Part shown: positions 51,058-60,136 of the stretch, piece after piece
Layout: each line of letters opens with the position of its first letter
How positions within the stretch are numbered: the stretch's first letter is position 1
Source of the DNA: Candidatus Sulfotelmatobacter kueseliae
GTDB lineage: Bacteria; Acidobacteriota; Terriglobia; Terriglobales; Acidobacteriaceae
Direction: 5' to 3'
Length of the DNA stretch: 64,000 bases
Assembly (NCBI GenBank): GCA_900290255.1
Contig: OMOD01000024.1
Location: forward strand, 34,300-98,299
Notes under the pieces: generated by a model
Seen by the model: only the letters and a program-made list of their open reading frames with translations
Databases searched by the model: none
What the model was told of the DNA's origin: nothing
Program-made: the position numbers and the translations under genes

Positions 51058-51539
51058 AGCGTGCGCAGCACTTTGGGAGTCACGCACCACTGCAGCGTGC
51101 CGGAGGTCCGGCGCATCTCGACCTTGGCCACCGCGCCTTTTTTCAGCTCCAGCGATGCCTCGCAACCGGAATCGCTGATCACCGCACCCAGGAATTGGCT
51201 GAGATTGGGATTGTGCCCGACGACCATGATGGCTTCCATGCGGGAGTACTTTTCCAGAAGCTTGCGGAAATCGGCCAGGCCAGCCCCGGGACGCAGGCCT
51301 GTATCCAACTGCAGTTTGCCCTCATAGCCCAGTTCATTGCCCACCAGGGAAGCCGTCTGCGTGCAGCGCTTCAGCGGACTGGAAATGATAGCGTCCACCT
51401 GCACGTCGAGCGCGGCCAGGGCGCGCCCGATGTAACCGCACTGCTCCATGCCCTCCTTGTCGAGAGCGCGTTTTTCGTCCTTCTTGGGATTCGGACCGTG
51501 TGTGCCCGCGCTGGCGTGACGCAGGAAATAGAGGATCAT
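51009..51539 (-). CDS. sixA: SixA-like phosphohistidine phosphatase (histidine phosphatase superfamily)
   Basis: 176 residues. The catalytic RHG-type motif reads LRHASAG (R7-H8), with the second His in VVGHNPNLSQF. The size is that of SixA, which removes phosphate from His residues, for example of phosphotransfer proteins. It starts 6 nt downstream of the ppk stop, so the two are probably co-transcribed. Tail-to-tail overlap with ppx. Confidence 0.9.
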   Translation of the reverse strand: MILYFLRHASAGTHGPNPKKDEKRALDKEGMEQCGYIGRALAALDVQVDAIISSPLKRCTQTASLVGNELGYEGKLQLDTGLRPGAGLADFRKLLEKYSRMEAIMVVGHNPNLSQFLGAVISDSGCEASLELKKGAVAKVEMRRTSGTLQWCVTPKVLRTLYETAVESSRPKTSRK

Positions 51540-51545
51540 GGCTGA

Positions 51546-53747
51546 TTATCGTTCCTTCCCCACTGTTACTTTACGCCTTCTCGCCGGAACCGGCGCGGGC
51601 AGAACCGCCGGCGCTTTGCCCTCGGCCAGGCTGATCAGAAAATCCTGCGCCGAGAATGCCGCGGCGCCGGTCGGTGGACGGCGATTGCGTTTCCCGTGCA
51701 CCGGCTGCCAGGCCCGGATGTAAGTTGCGTCCTTCAAAAGAAGACGCGCCTTGCGGTTGTCGGCAAGGTAAGCGTCGAGAATCTCCCGTTTTACCCGCTC
51801 CCGCAGTAATTCATCCCGCAGCGGCACCAGGGCTTCGACGCGCTCGTAGAGGTTGCGGGGCATCCAGTCGGCGCTGCCGATGTAGACCTCTTCTTCCCCG
51901 CCATTGGCAAAGTAGTAGATGCGGCTGTGCTCGAGGAACCGGCCCACAATGCTGCGCACGCGGATGTGGTCGCTTACCCCGCGAACTCCCGGGCGGAGAG
52001 CGCAGATGCCGCGCACGATCAGGTCAATCTCGACTCCAGCCTGCGAGGCGCGGTACAACGCCTGCACGATGTTCTTGTCGAGCAGCGCATTCATCTTGGC
52101 GACGATGTGCGCTACTCTGCCCTGCCGCGCGTGCTCGGCTTCGCGCTCGATCAAAGCGATGCATTTCTCCGCCAGGTCAAGCGGTGCCACTAGAAGCGGC
52201 TCGTAGCTGGGGTTTTCAGCGTATGCGGTCAGGAAACTGAACACATCGTGCACGGCCCGGGTGACCTCGGGATTGGCCGTCAATAGACTCAGGTCGGTAT
52301 AAATTCTCGCCGTCGTCGCGTTGTAATTTCCCGTGCCGATGTGGGCATAACTTCGCGTTACGCCGTCGGGATCGCGCCGCACCAGCAACGAGAGCTTGCA
52401 ATGCGTCTTCAAGCCGACCAGACCGTGGAAGACCTGTACCCCGGCATCCTCCAGGTCGCGCGCCCAGCGGATGTTCGAGGCTTCGTCGAAGCGCGCCTTC
52501 AGTTCGACCACGGCCGTGACTTCCTTGCGCGATGCGGCGTCGATCAGCGAAGGCACAATCAACGAATGCTCGCTGGTGCGGTAGAGAGTCTGTTTGATGG
52601 AAAGAACATTCTCGTCTTCCGCCGCCGCCTCGATGAACGAAACCACCGCATCGTAAGAGTCGTAGGGATGATGCAGCAGGATGTCATGCTGCCGGAGTTC
52701 CTCGAACAAATCCTTTGACTTCGAGGTCAGCCGCAACTCGCGGGCAGTAAACGGGCGGTACTTGAGGTCGGGACGCCGCACCTGCTCGTAGATATTGAAC
52801 AGACGCGAGAGGTTGACCGGGCCATTGACGGGAAACACTTGCCAAGCGTCGATCTCGAAAACCGAGCGCAGGCGGTCAATGATTTCAGGATCGGCGTCGG
52901 CTTCAATCTCCAAGCGCACCGCATCGCCCTTTCGCCGGTTGTGCAATTCCGTGCGCACCGACTCCAGCAGGCTGCGCGCTTCTTCTTCCGCCAGGTACAG
53001 GTTGCTGTTGCGGGTTACGCGAAACGGCGCCGCGGCCACGATGTCATAACCGTGATACATACGCACCGCATGATGGGCCACCAGATCGGCGAGAAAGATA
53101 AAATCCGCCGTGCCCTCCGAAGGCAACGGTACCAGTCGCGGCAATGCCCGCGGCACTGACACCACCCCGGTATAGGTCAGCGAGGAGCGCCGCCGGCGGC
53201 GCAGCAGGAATCCCAGACACAGCGCCTTGTTGATTACCCGGGGAAAAGGATGAGCCGGATCCACCGTCACCGGTGTCAGCAGCGGGTCCAGTTCTTTCTC
53301 GCAATATTCGTTTACGAAGCGCAGTGCTTCCGGGTCGAGTTCCTCGAGGCCAAGCACGCGGATGCCGTTTTCCGCCAGCGCCGGACGGAGCCGGGCATTC
53401 CAGCAGTCGTACTGATCGTCCACGAACTCATGCGTGAGTTGGTTCAGCAGATCGCGCTTCGCGGTCAGAGTGTGGCCGTCGGGACCAGCTTCGTTGTAGC
53501 CGTCCTCGATCTGCTGCATCATGCCGGCGATACGCACCTCGAAGAACTCATCCATGTTGCTGGCCGAGATGGAGAGAAACTTCAGCCGCTCCAGCAGCGG
53601 GTTGCCCTCGTCCTCGGCCTCTTCCAGCACGCGCCGATTGAAGGCCAGCCAGGAGGTGTCGCGATTCAAGAAATACTGTGGATTGTCCAGTGAAATACGT
53701 GCCATGGCAGACGCGCTCGCAGGAGCAGGAGTTTCAGTATAGAACAT
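51546..53747 (-). CDS. ppk: Polyphosphate kinase 1
   Basis: 733 residues from ATG 53747; ATG 53705 (MARISLDNPQYFLNRDTSWL) is an alternative. The N-terminal FLNRDTSWLAFNRRVLEEA block, HPYDSYDAVVSFIEAA, ELKARFDEASNIRWARDLEDAGVQV and the active-site His in RSYAHIGTGNYNATTARIYTD are typical of Ppk1, with the C-terminal phospholipase-D-like fold (YIGSADWMPRNLYERVE). It makes polyphosphate from ATP at the membrane. The last 40 residues are a Pro/Arg-rich tail. Followed by sixA and preceded by pstS on the same strand. Confidence 0.96.
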   Translation of the reverse strand: MFYTETPAPASASAMARISLDNPQYFLNRDTSWLAFNRRVLEEAEDEGNPLLERLKFLSISASNMDEFFEVRIAGMMQQIEDGYNEAGPDGHTLTAKRDLLNQLTHEFVDDQYDCWNARLRPALAENGIRVLGLEELDPEALRFVNEYCEKELDPLLTPVTVDPAHPFPRVINKALCLGFLLRRRRRSSLTYTGVVSVPRALPRLVPLPSEGTADFIFLADLVAHHAVRMYHGYDIVAAAPFRVTRNSNLYLAEEEARSLLESVRTELHNRRKGDAVRLEIEADADPEIIDRLRSVFEIDAWQVFPVNGPVNLSRLFNIYEQVRRPDLKYRPFTARELRLTSKSKDLFEELRQHDILLHHPYDSYDAVVSFIEAAAEDENVLSIKQTLYRTSEHSLIVPSLIDAASRKEVTAVVELKARFDEASNIRWARDLEDAGVQVFHGLVGLKTHCKLSLLVRRDPDGVTRSYAHIGTGNYNATTARIYTDLSLLTANPEVTRAVHDVFSFLTAYAENPSYEPLLVAPLDLAEKCIALIEREAEHARQGRVAHIVAKMNALLDKNIVQALYRASQAGVEIDLIVRGICALRPGVRGVSDHIRVRSIVGRFLEHSRIYYFANGGEEEVYIGSADWMPRNLYERVEALVPLRDELLRERVKREILDAYLADNRKARLLLKDATYIRAWQPVHGKRNRRPPTGAAAFSAQDFLISLAEGKAPAVLPAPVPARRRKVTVGKER

Positions 53748-53799
53748 CCCCACGTCTTTCGCAGACGGGCAATTCCCGGCAAGTACTGCCCCGATGGGC

Positions 53800-53831
53800 A
53801 AACAAAAGCGCCCGGATATCTGTCCGGGCGC
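53800..53831 (-). terminator. Rho-independent terminator of pstS
   Basis: 9-bp stem GCGCCCGGA/TCCGGGCGC with a 6-nt loop at 53808-53831. Read on the minus strand it is followed by TTTTGTTTG. It lies about 14 nt past the pstS stop and upstream of ppk. Confidence 0.75.
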
Positions 53832-53844
53832 GCTGGCGGAGCCT

Positions 53845-54861
53845 TTATTTGACCTGCTTGATCGTTTCTTTCACTTTCGCGACCACGTTGTCGGGTAGCG
53901 GCGCGTAGCTCAGCGCAGAGGTCAGTTTTTGACCATCGCTGACCATCCAGCTGAGAAAATCAGCCAGGATCTTGCCCTTGGCCGGATCCTTCGACTGCTG
54001 CGGAATCAGCAGCCAGGTAAAGCTCGAAATCGCGTAGGCATCCTTGCCTGGAGCATTGGTAATGGAGACTCGGAAATCAGCCGGCATCTTGGGAGCCGAA
54101 GCGGCCGCCGCCGTCACTCCCTCCAGCGAGGCCTTCAGAAAAACGCCGGCGGCGTTGCGAACGCTGCCGTACTGGATATTATTCTGCAGGGCATAGATCA
54201 GTTCGATGTAACCGATGGATCCCGGCAGTTGCCGGATGAATCCCGCTACTCCCTCGTTTCCCTTGCCTCCCATGCCCCTCGGCCACTTGACGGAAGCACC
54301 GAAGCCCACCTGGGCCTTCCAATCGGCGCTCACTTTGGATAGATAGTCGGTCCAGATAAAAGTGGTGCCGCTGCCCTCGGAGCGGTGGACGATGATAATC
54401 TCCTGGTTGGGGAACTTGATACCTGGGTTCGCGGCGCTGATGGCCGGATCATTCCAGTTGGAGATTCGCCCCAGGAAAATTTCAGAGAGCATCTCCGGCG
54501 TGAACTTAAGCTCGCCGGAGACTCCTGGAACGTTATAGGCAGGCACGACGGCTCCGAGCACGGTCGGGATATTGAGAACGTTCGTTTTCAGCTTGGCCTC
54601 GGCGTCATGCAGCTGGCCATCAGTCATGGGCATGTCGCTGGCCCCGAAATCCACGGTAGCAGCCGTCACTTGCTGGATTCCCCCGCCGCTGCCGATGGAC
54701 TGGTAGTTGACCTGAATGTCGGGATGAATCTTTTGGTACTCGCTGAACCATTTCGAATAGATGGGATAGGGAAAGGTTGCGCCTGCTCCATTCAGCGTGG
54801 TCTGCCCTACCACCGGCAGGGCCAGAAGGACGCACACCAACAGCAGCATGATTTTGCGCAT
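53845..54861 (-). CDS. pstS: Phosphate ABC transporter substrate-binding protein PstS
   Basis: 338 residues from ATG 54861, with GAGGAGGAA about 10 nt upstream (ORF track starts earlier). Signal peptide MLLLVCVLLALPVVGQ. Phosphate-binding motifs GAGATFPYPIYSKW, IQVNYQSIGSGGGIQQVTAATVDFGASDMP and HRSEGSGTTFIWTDYLSKV. It captures phosphate in the periplasm for PstCAB, although it is separated from pstCAB by five genes (CHAD, ppx, sixA, ppk). Its own Pho-box-like repeat lies about 50 bp upstream of the ATG, and the gene has a private terminator. Confidence 0.96.
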   Translation of the reverse strand: MRKIMLLLVCVLLALPVVGQTTLNGAGATFPYPIYSKWFSEYQKIHPDIQVNYQSIGSGGGIQQVTAATVDFGASDMPMTDGQLHDAEAKLKTNVLNIPTVLGAVVPAYNVPGVSGELKFTPEMLSEIFLGRISNWNDPAISAANPGIKFPNQEIIIVHRSEGSGTTFIWTDYLSKVSADWKAQVGFGASVKWPRGMGGKGNEGVAGFIRQLPGSIGYIELIYALQNNIQYGSVRNAAGVFLKASLEGVTAAAASAPKMPADFRVSITNAPGKDAYAISSFTWLLIPQQSKDPAKGKILADFLSWMVSDGQKLTSALSYAPLPDNVVAKVKETIKQVK

Positions 54862-54911
54862 CAGTAGAAGATTCCTCCTCGTTGAGATATGTCCTCGTTC
54901 TATCGGCGTAG

Positions 54912-54929
54912 TGTTACACAACTGTTACA
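54912..54929. promoter_or_regulatory. Pho-box-like direct repeat upstream of pstS
   Basis: TGTTACA-CAAC-TGTTACA, an exact 7-bp direct repeat with 4-bp spacer, in a stretch without other repeats. Same word and spacing as the site at 48467-48484. The rest of 54862-55156 holds no gene. Confidence 0.7.
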
Positions 54930-55156
54930 GGAACGTGAATTTCTGGTGAACGGGTAGCGGCTGGTTGGGTTCAGCGGACTTGGTCATGTGTTCCGAGCGC
55001 TCTGTGAACCTGGAAAAAAATGCCGGCGAGCATTCGCGCTGGCCCGTAGTCTAAACTATTCTGATGCAAGCAGGCGCAAGAGGTGCGCTCTGATTCGTCA
55101 AAGTTCGGTAAATTCTAGGGAAAGCTTGCTACCTGCCTCTGGGGGAAAGACCGTTC

Positions 55157-57568
55157 ATGAGTGATTCGCCCGAGCGCTATGCCCCGGGCTGGCCGGGCAT
55201 CCCGCCGCGTTGGACCTCCAGCGCCAAGACCGGTGCCGGCACCGCACTGAACCAGCACAGCAAGGTCTGGTTCACGCTCAGCCACGGCATCCTGAACGAG
55301 GTTTATTTCCCGCGCGTGGATCAGGCCTGCACCCGCGACCTGGGGTTGATGGTCACAAATGGCCGCGACTTCTTCTCCGAGGAAAAACGTCACTGCACGT
55401 TCGAGAATCGCCCCGTCAAACTCGGGATTCCGGCCTATCAGCTCACCAACACCTGCAACCAGGGGCGGTATCGCATTCACAAGGAAGTTCTCACCGATCC
55501 TTACCGCAACGTGGTGCTGCAGAAGATCCGCTTCGAGCCACTCGAAGGGCAACTCTCCGACTACCACCTCTATGCCCTCCTCTCGCCGCACCTGGCCAAC
55601 TGGGGCAGCGGCAATACTGGCTGGATCGGCGACTACAAAGGCTTCCCTATGTTCTTTGCCGAGCGCGGCAACGTAGCTTTGTCGCTGGCCGCTTCCGCGC
55701 CCTGGAAAAAAATGGCCGTTGGATTCGTAGGCTTCTCCGACGGCTGGCAGGATGTGTCGCAGCATTTCCAAATGGAGTGGGAATACACACGCGCGGAAAA
55801 TGGAAACATCGCCTTTACCGGCGAGATCGACCTGGCTGCCTGCCACGGCGAATTTCTGCTCGCGCTCGGTTTTGGCTTCATCTCGACTGAGGCTGGACAG
55901 CAGGCGCGCTCCACTCTGTTCGAAGACTACAGCGAATTGCGCCAGCACTACGTTGCGCAGTGGAGCAACTGGCAAGACAAACTGTTCAAGCTGGACGAAC
56001 CGCCGCGCCAGTGCGATCTCTATCGCGCCTCGACTGCGGTCTTGCGCACGCATGAGTCGAAGGATTTTCTGGGCGGCATCATCGCCAGCCTCTCGGTTCC
56101 GTGGGGCTTCAACAAGGGAGATGAAGACCTCGGCGGGTACCATCTGATCTGGCCGCGCGATCTGGTCGAAACTGCCGGCGCGCTGCTCGCCGCGGGAGCC
56201 GTGACCGAAGCCGTGCGCGTCCTGCTCTATCTGGAAACCACACAGGAGGCCGATGGCAACTGGGCGCAGAATCTCTGGCTCGACGGGCGCGCCTACTGGA
56301 GCGGCGTTCAGATGGATGAAACCGCCTTTCCCATCCTGCTGCTCGATTTGTTGCGCCGCGAGGCCCCGGATGCGCTGGGAAAACTCGACCGCTGGTGGCC
56401 CATGGCGCGCAACGCCGCCAGCTTCATCGTGCGCAATGGCCCGGTCACCTTACAGGATCGCTGGGAAGAGGATGCCGGCTATTCCCCATTCACTTTAGCG
56501 GCCGAGATTTCCGCTCTGCTGGCCGCGGCTGACATCGCCGATCTGACCGGACATTCCGAGCAGGCCCAAACCATGCGGGATACCGCCGATGCCTGGAACG
56601 CTAACATCGAGCGCTGGACCTACGCCAGCGGAACCGATTTGGCGCAACAGCTTGGCGTCCCGGGTTATTACGTGCGCATCGCACCGCCCGTCACCGACAG
56701 CGCGGCCTCTCCCGTCCAGGGTTTCGTTCCCATCAAGAATCAGCCGCCGGGCCAGGACGGTGAACGCGCCTACCACATCATCAGCCCTGACGCTCTGGCG
56801 CTGGTGCGCTTCGGCCTGCGTGCGGCGGACGATCCGCGGATTGTCAGCACGCTGCGCGTCATTGATGCCCTCCTTTCCGTCGAGTTGCCTCAGGGTCCGT
56901 GCTGGTATCGCTACAACGGCGATGGCTACGGCGAACACAAGGACGGTTCTGCCTTCGATGGCACCGGTATCGGCCGCCCCTGGCCGCTGCTGGCCGGAGA
57001 GCGCGCCCACTACGCTCTGGCCTGCGGCCACCGCGACGAGGCCGAGGCGCTGCTGACTGTGCTCGAGAATTCCACCGCCGGACAAAGCCGCCTGCTGCCC
57101 GAGCAGGTCTGGGACGCGGCCGACATACCGGCGCTCGAACTGTTCCGCGGTCGACCGTCCGGTTCGGCTTGCCCGCTGGTCTGGGCGCATTCGGAGTACG
57201 TCAAGCTGCGCCGCTCCATCCGCGACGGTCGCATATTTGACCAGCCACCGCAGACGGTTCAGCGTTACCTCGTCGAAAAACATGGCCGGCAACACTACGG
57301 CTGGAGGTTTAACAACAAGGCGCGCACGGTTCCCCACAAGCAGACCCTGCGGCTCAATCTGCTCTCACCGGCGCTCGTGCACTGGAGCATCGACGGCTGG
57401 AAAACGGTGCAGGACAGCGAGACCCACGACACCGGCCTTGGCCTCCACACCTTGAACCTGCCGACGGCTTCCCTGCCGGCCGGAGGACAGGTCGTCTTCA
57501 CTTTCTTCTGGCCCGCGGGAAAGCGCTGGGAGGGAACCGACTACACCGTTACGGTGGAAGCGAGCTGA
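55157..57568 (+). CDS. Glucoamylase-like GH15 enzyme
   Basis: 803 residues, no signal peptide. Begins with a supersandwich domain (TALNQHSKVWFTLSHGILNEVYFPRVDQ) and then the (alpha/alpha)6 barrel: GFNKGDEDLGGYHLIWPRDLVETAGALLAAG, catalytic acid candidate in QMDETAFPIL and catalytic base candidate in PLVWAHSEYVKL. Releases glucose from the non-reducing ends of starch or glycogen. The last about 100 residues form a separate beta-rich domain. Divergent from pstS. Confidence 0.93.
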   Translation: MSDSPERYAPGWPGIPPRWTSSAKTGAGTALNQHSKVWFTLSHGILNEVYFPRVDQACTRDLGLMVTNGRDFFSEEKRHCTFENRPVKLGIPAYQLTNTCNQGRYRIHKEVLTDPYRNVVLQKIRFEPLEGQLSDYHLYALLSPHLANWGSGNTGWIGDYKGFPMFFAERGNVALSLAASAPWKKMAVGFVGFSDGWQDVSQHFQMEWEYTRAENGNIAFTGEIDLAACHGEFLLALGFGFISTEAGQQARSTLFEDYSELRQHYVAQWSNWQDKLFKLDEPPRQCDLYRASTAVLRTHESKDFLGGIIASLSVPWGFNKGDEDLGGYHLIWPRDLVETAGALLAAGAVTEAVRVLLYLETTQEADGNWAQNLWLDGRAYWSGVQMDETAFPILLLDLLRREAPDALGKLDRWWPMARNAASFIVRNGPVTLQDRWEEDAGYSPFTLAAEISALLAAADIADLTGHSEQAQTMRDTADAWNANIERWTYASGTDLAQQLGVPGYYVRIAPPVTDSAASPVQGFVPIKNQPPGQDGERAYHIISPDALALVRFGLRAADDPRIVSTLRVIDALLSVELPQGPCWYRYNGDGYGEHKDGSAFDGTGIGRPWPLLAGERAHYALACGHRDEAEALLTVLENSTAGQSRLLPEQVWDAADIPALELFRGRPSGSACPLVWAHSEYVKLRRSIRDGRIFDQPPQTVQRYLVEKHGRQHYGWRFNNKARTVPHKQTLRLNLLSPALVHWSIDGWKTVQDSETHDTGLGLHTLNLPTASLPAGGQVVFTFFWPAGKRWEGTDYTVTVEAS

Positions 57569-57596
57569 GCTACCTACGAATGTCCGGGAATTGTCT

Positions 57597-58781
57597 CTAA
57601 GCTTCCGTGCGGACAGCGGGAAGCGAACTTGCCTCCTGCCAGGGCGGCAGGAGCTTGACCAAAACCCACAGAATGCCGAACGGAAGAATCATGAGCGCGA
57701 TCGCAGTCAGCAGCCCTTCCCGCGTCGCGAAACTCATCTTGTACGTGGTGTATCCGAGGAAGCTCTTGGAGAACAGTTGCCCGCCAATGACCACGTTCCA
57801 GCGCATGGCGAAGATACCAATCAAGGTCAGGCCTCCAGCCAGGGCATAAATCCGTTTGCGGGCAACGTCATTCAACTTCACAACTTGAGTCAGCCCCAGC
57901 AGCACGATGGGAGTCACGGTTCCGAGAAGAATCTGCACAATGACCTGCGACTTCCATAACCGCGTGTGCACCATGAAATCCAGGCTACGGAACGACTCAT
58001 CGGCCTCGTAGATGCGCTGCAGCAGGTCGAGCATCTCCAGGCTGAAGTCAATCACGAAGGTATACAGCAGATATTGCGCGATCTTGTCCAGGCAGCGTAT
58101 GTCGATTTCGCGCCCCCGCAGCCGGGTGGAGAGCATGTAGAGCAGCATCACCGCCGCGATGCCCGAAACCATGGCCGAAAAAATGAACACGATCGGCATC
58201 AGCGGCGACGACCACCAGGGGTTCGCCTTCACCGATCCAAAAATGAAGCCGACATAGCCGTGCAGCAAAAACGCGGAAGGAATACCGATCAGGGTAATGA
58301 AATAGCCCAGTCTCTCGTCGATGTGCAGCGAGCGTTCGCTGAGGTTGCTGGAGCCCAGCGTGAGCGCGCGGTACACCAGGCGCGCTGCTCCCTTCGAAGT
58401 CTGGGATTTCAGCACGATGTCGCGCCGGTAGTCCAGCCAGATTTCCAGCAACAGCACCGCCATCAGGTACCACAGATAGACGAAGCCGAACATGGCCATG
58501 GCGGAAGAGCGGTGCGGCGTCAGGTACATCTCCAACGATCGCTCAGGATGGCCGAGGTGCAATTGCAAGGGCAGGGGCGCGACCAGGAGAAATGCAAGCG
58601 CCGTCAACAGGGCCAAACGGTACGTCGGCTTCACCGCTTCCACCCGGAAGACGCGCTCCAGGGACGCCAGAATAAACGCTCCGGCCACCAGTCCCGTGAT
58701 GAAGGGATAGAGAACGATGAGCACGCTCCACTGCAGCTCCACCTCGTTCGGATACATAAAGCCTTCGACGGGAATTGCCAC
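57597..58781 (-). CDS. NrfD/PsrC-family quinone-interacting membrane subunit
   Basis: 394 residues with about 8-9 transmembrane helices. NrfD-family pattern: VLIVLYPFITGLVAGAFILASL, LQLHLGHPERSLEMYL, MAMFGFVYLWYLMAVLLLE, GIPSAFLLHGYVGFIFGSVKANPWWSS. Such subunits pass electrons between quinol and an iron-sulfur partner. The 4Fe-4S protein and cytochrome genes lie just upstream on the same strand (102-bp gap with a family A repeat). Ends with a short polar tail. Confidence 0.9.
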   Translation of the reverse strand: MAIPVEGFMYPNEVELQWSVLIVLYPFITGLVAGAFILASLERVFRVEAVKPTYRLALLTALAFLLVAPLPLQLHLGHPERSLEMYLTPHRSSAMAMFGFVYLWYLMAVLLLEIWLDYRRDIVLKSQTSKGAARLVYRALTLGSSNLSERSLHIDERLGYFITLIGIPSAFLLHGYVGFIFGSVKANPWWSSPLMPIVFIFSAMVSGIAAVMLLYMLSTRLRGREIDIRCLDKIAQYLLYTFVIDFSLEMLDLLQRIYEADESFRSLDFMVHTRLWKSQVIVQILLGTVTPIVLLGLTQVVKLNDVARKRIYALAGGLTLIGIFAMRWNVVIGGQLFSKSFLGYTTYKMSFATREGLLTAIALMILPFGILWVLVKLLPPWQEASSLPAVRTEA

Positions 58782-58800
58782 GAGCCTCCTTGCCTTCCCT

Positions 58801-58868
58801 CAGCGGCTAAAGCCGCACTTTTTTCACCGCACTCGCGGCGCGGCTTGAGGCCGCGCCCTTTCCAAACC
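58801..58868. repeat. Family A repeat
   Basis: GCGGCTAAAGCCGC hairpin, GGCGCGGCTTGAGGCCGCGCC hairpin, CCTTTCCAAACCG tail. Inside the gap between the 4Fe-4S and NrfD genes. Confidence 0.75.
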
Positions 58869-58883
58869 GACCGCGATCAGACC

Positions 58884-59615
58884 CTATCGCACTGAACCGT
58901 CCATGCCGTTGTAGAAAACCTTCGCGCCGGTGGCCATATGCGGCTTTAGAATTTGCACGCTATGAGTTCGCAGGAACTCATGAATCGGATCATTGGGATT
59001 TTTCAAGTCGGCGAGTTGCCGCGCCCCCGTGGGACACACCTCGCAGCACGCCGTCGTCAGGCCCTTGGTGATGCGGTGATAGCACAGCGAACACTTCTCC
59101 GCGGTATTGGTCTTGGGGTTGATGAATCGGCAGCCGTAAGGACACGCCTGCACGCAATAGCGGCAGCCCAGACAATAGGTCTTGTCCACCAGAACGACGC
59201 CATCGGGTGTGACGAAAGTCGCGCCCACCGGACAAACCTGGGTGCAGGGGGAATCGGCGCAGTGATTGCACAGTTTGGGCACGAAGAAATTCTTGCCGCC
59301 GGCATTCTCGTTGGGCGGGAACCCTTGCTTGCCGCCGTTCGGCGACTCCACCTCCGGCCGTTCAATCTTCCAATCGGCGACGTGGTAGCGCTCGATCCAG
59401 GTGCGGAAATATCCCTCCGGCACGTCGTTTTCTTCCGCGCAGGCCCGCACACAGCTGCCGCATCCGATGCACTTGGGGATGTCAATCAACATGCTCCACC
59501 AATGCTCGGTGAGCTTGTAATTGGGCGAAGCCTCAGGCGTACCCGCGAGAACGTATTTCCACGCCACCGCTGCCGCGGGCAACAAAACCAGTAAACGACG
59601 GCGGGTGATGTCCAT
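58884..59615 (-). CDS. Four-cluster 4Fe-4S ferredoxin-type electron-transfer protein (HybA/NrfC-like)
   Basis: 243 residues. Twin-arginine signal DITRRRLLVLLPAAAVAWK. Cysteine groups for four [4Fe-4S] clusters: CIGCGSCVRACAEEND, CNHCADSPCTQVCP, CLGCRYCVQACPYG and CSLCYHRITKGLTTACCEVCP. Lies on the periplasmic face and links the cytochrome to the NrfD quinone subunit. Its ATG overlaps the last base of the cytochrome stop. Confidence 0.93.
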   Translation of the reverse strand: MDITRRRLLVLLPAAAVAWKYVLAGTPEASPNYKLTEHWWSMLIDIPKCIGCGSCVRACAEENDVPEGYFRTWIERYHVADWKIERPEVESPNGGKQGFPPNENAGGKNFFVPKLCNHCADSPCTQVCPVGATFVTPDGVVLVDKTYCLGCRYCVQACPYGCRFINPKTNTAEKCSLCYHRITKGLTTACCEVCPTGARQLADLKNPNDPIHEFLRTHSVQILKPHMATGAKVFYNGMDGSVR

Positions 59616-60136
59616 TATTTCTTGCCCTCCGTCTGGGACTTGGTTGTGGTCTTGGCTTCGGTCTTTTCTTCCTCAATCTTCGGACGGTGCGGTTGGTGGC
59701 AGGTGTCGCAGGCGATTCCACCGGCGTGATCTGCAGTCACAACTTGCGGAAACCACTTCGGCTTGGCGCTGTTGGCTTCATGACAGCGGGCGCAGACGAC
59801 GGCCGTATCCAGCTTGGCCGGGGTGACCGATGCAGGATCGTCGGCATGCTTGGCCAGGGGGCCATGGCAGGCCTCGCAGGGAACAGCCACATGCCTACCC
59901 TGCTTCTTCTGATCGACGACGTCGGTGTGGCAGGCTTCGCAAACTTCGTGGCCGGCAAAAGCGGCGGGCCGGGCCGCGGCTTCCGCGATGGCAGCGCCGC
60001 GGTAATGACCGTACTCGCCAAAGCTGCGCGGAACGACTGCAACCCGCAAAACCAGGAACACGGCCAGCAATACCACAATGACCACGGCAAGCCGGACGAG
60101 ATGTTCTATGTCCTTGAACAATTTCGTGCCCTGCAC
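59615..60136 (-). CDS. Membrane-anchored tetraheme c-type cytochrome
   Basis: 173 residues from GTG 60136. One N-terminal transmembrane helix (LVRLAVVIVVLLAVFLVLRVAVV, about 13-35), then four CxxCH haem sites: C66-EAC-H70, C87-EAC-H91, C115-ARC-H119 and C143-DTC-H147. The tail is Lys/Glu-rich (IEEEKTEAKTTTKSQTEGKK). Resembles cytochrome c3/c7-type electron carriers such as those in NrfH/CymA-like relays. First gene of the cytochrome/FeS/NrfD unit; no catalytic terminal reductase is in the window. The start is not certain because the frame stays open upstream. Confidence 0.88.
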   Translation of the reverse strand: MQGTKLFKDIEHLVRLAVVIVVLLAVFLVLRVAVVPRSFGEYGHYRGAAIAEAAARPAAFAGHEVCEACHTDVVDQKKQGRHVAVPCEACHGPLAKHADDPASVTPAKLDTAVVCARCHEANSAKPKWFPQVVTADHAGGIACDTCHQPHRPKIEEEKTEAKTTTKSQTEGKK

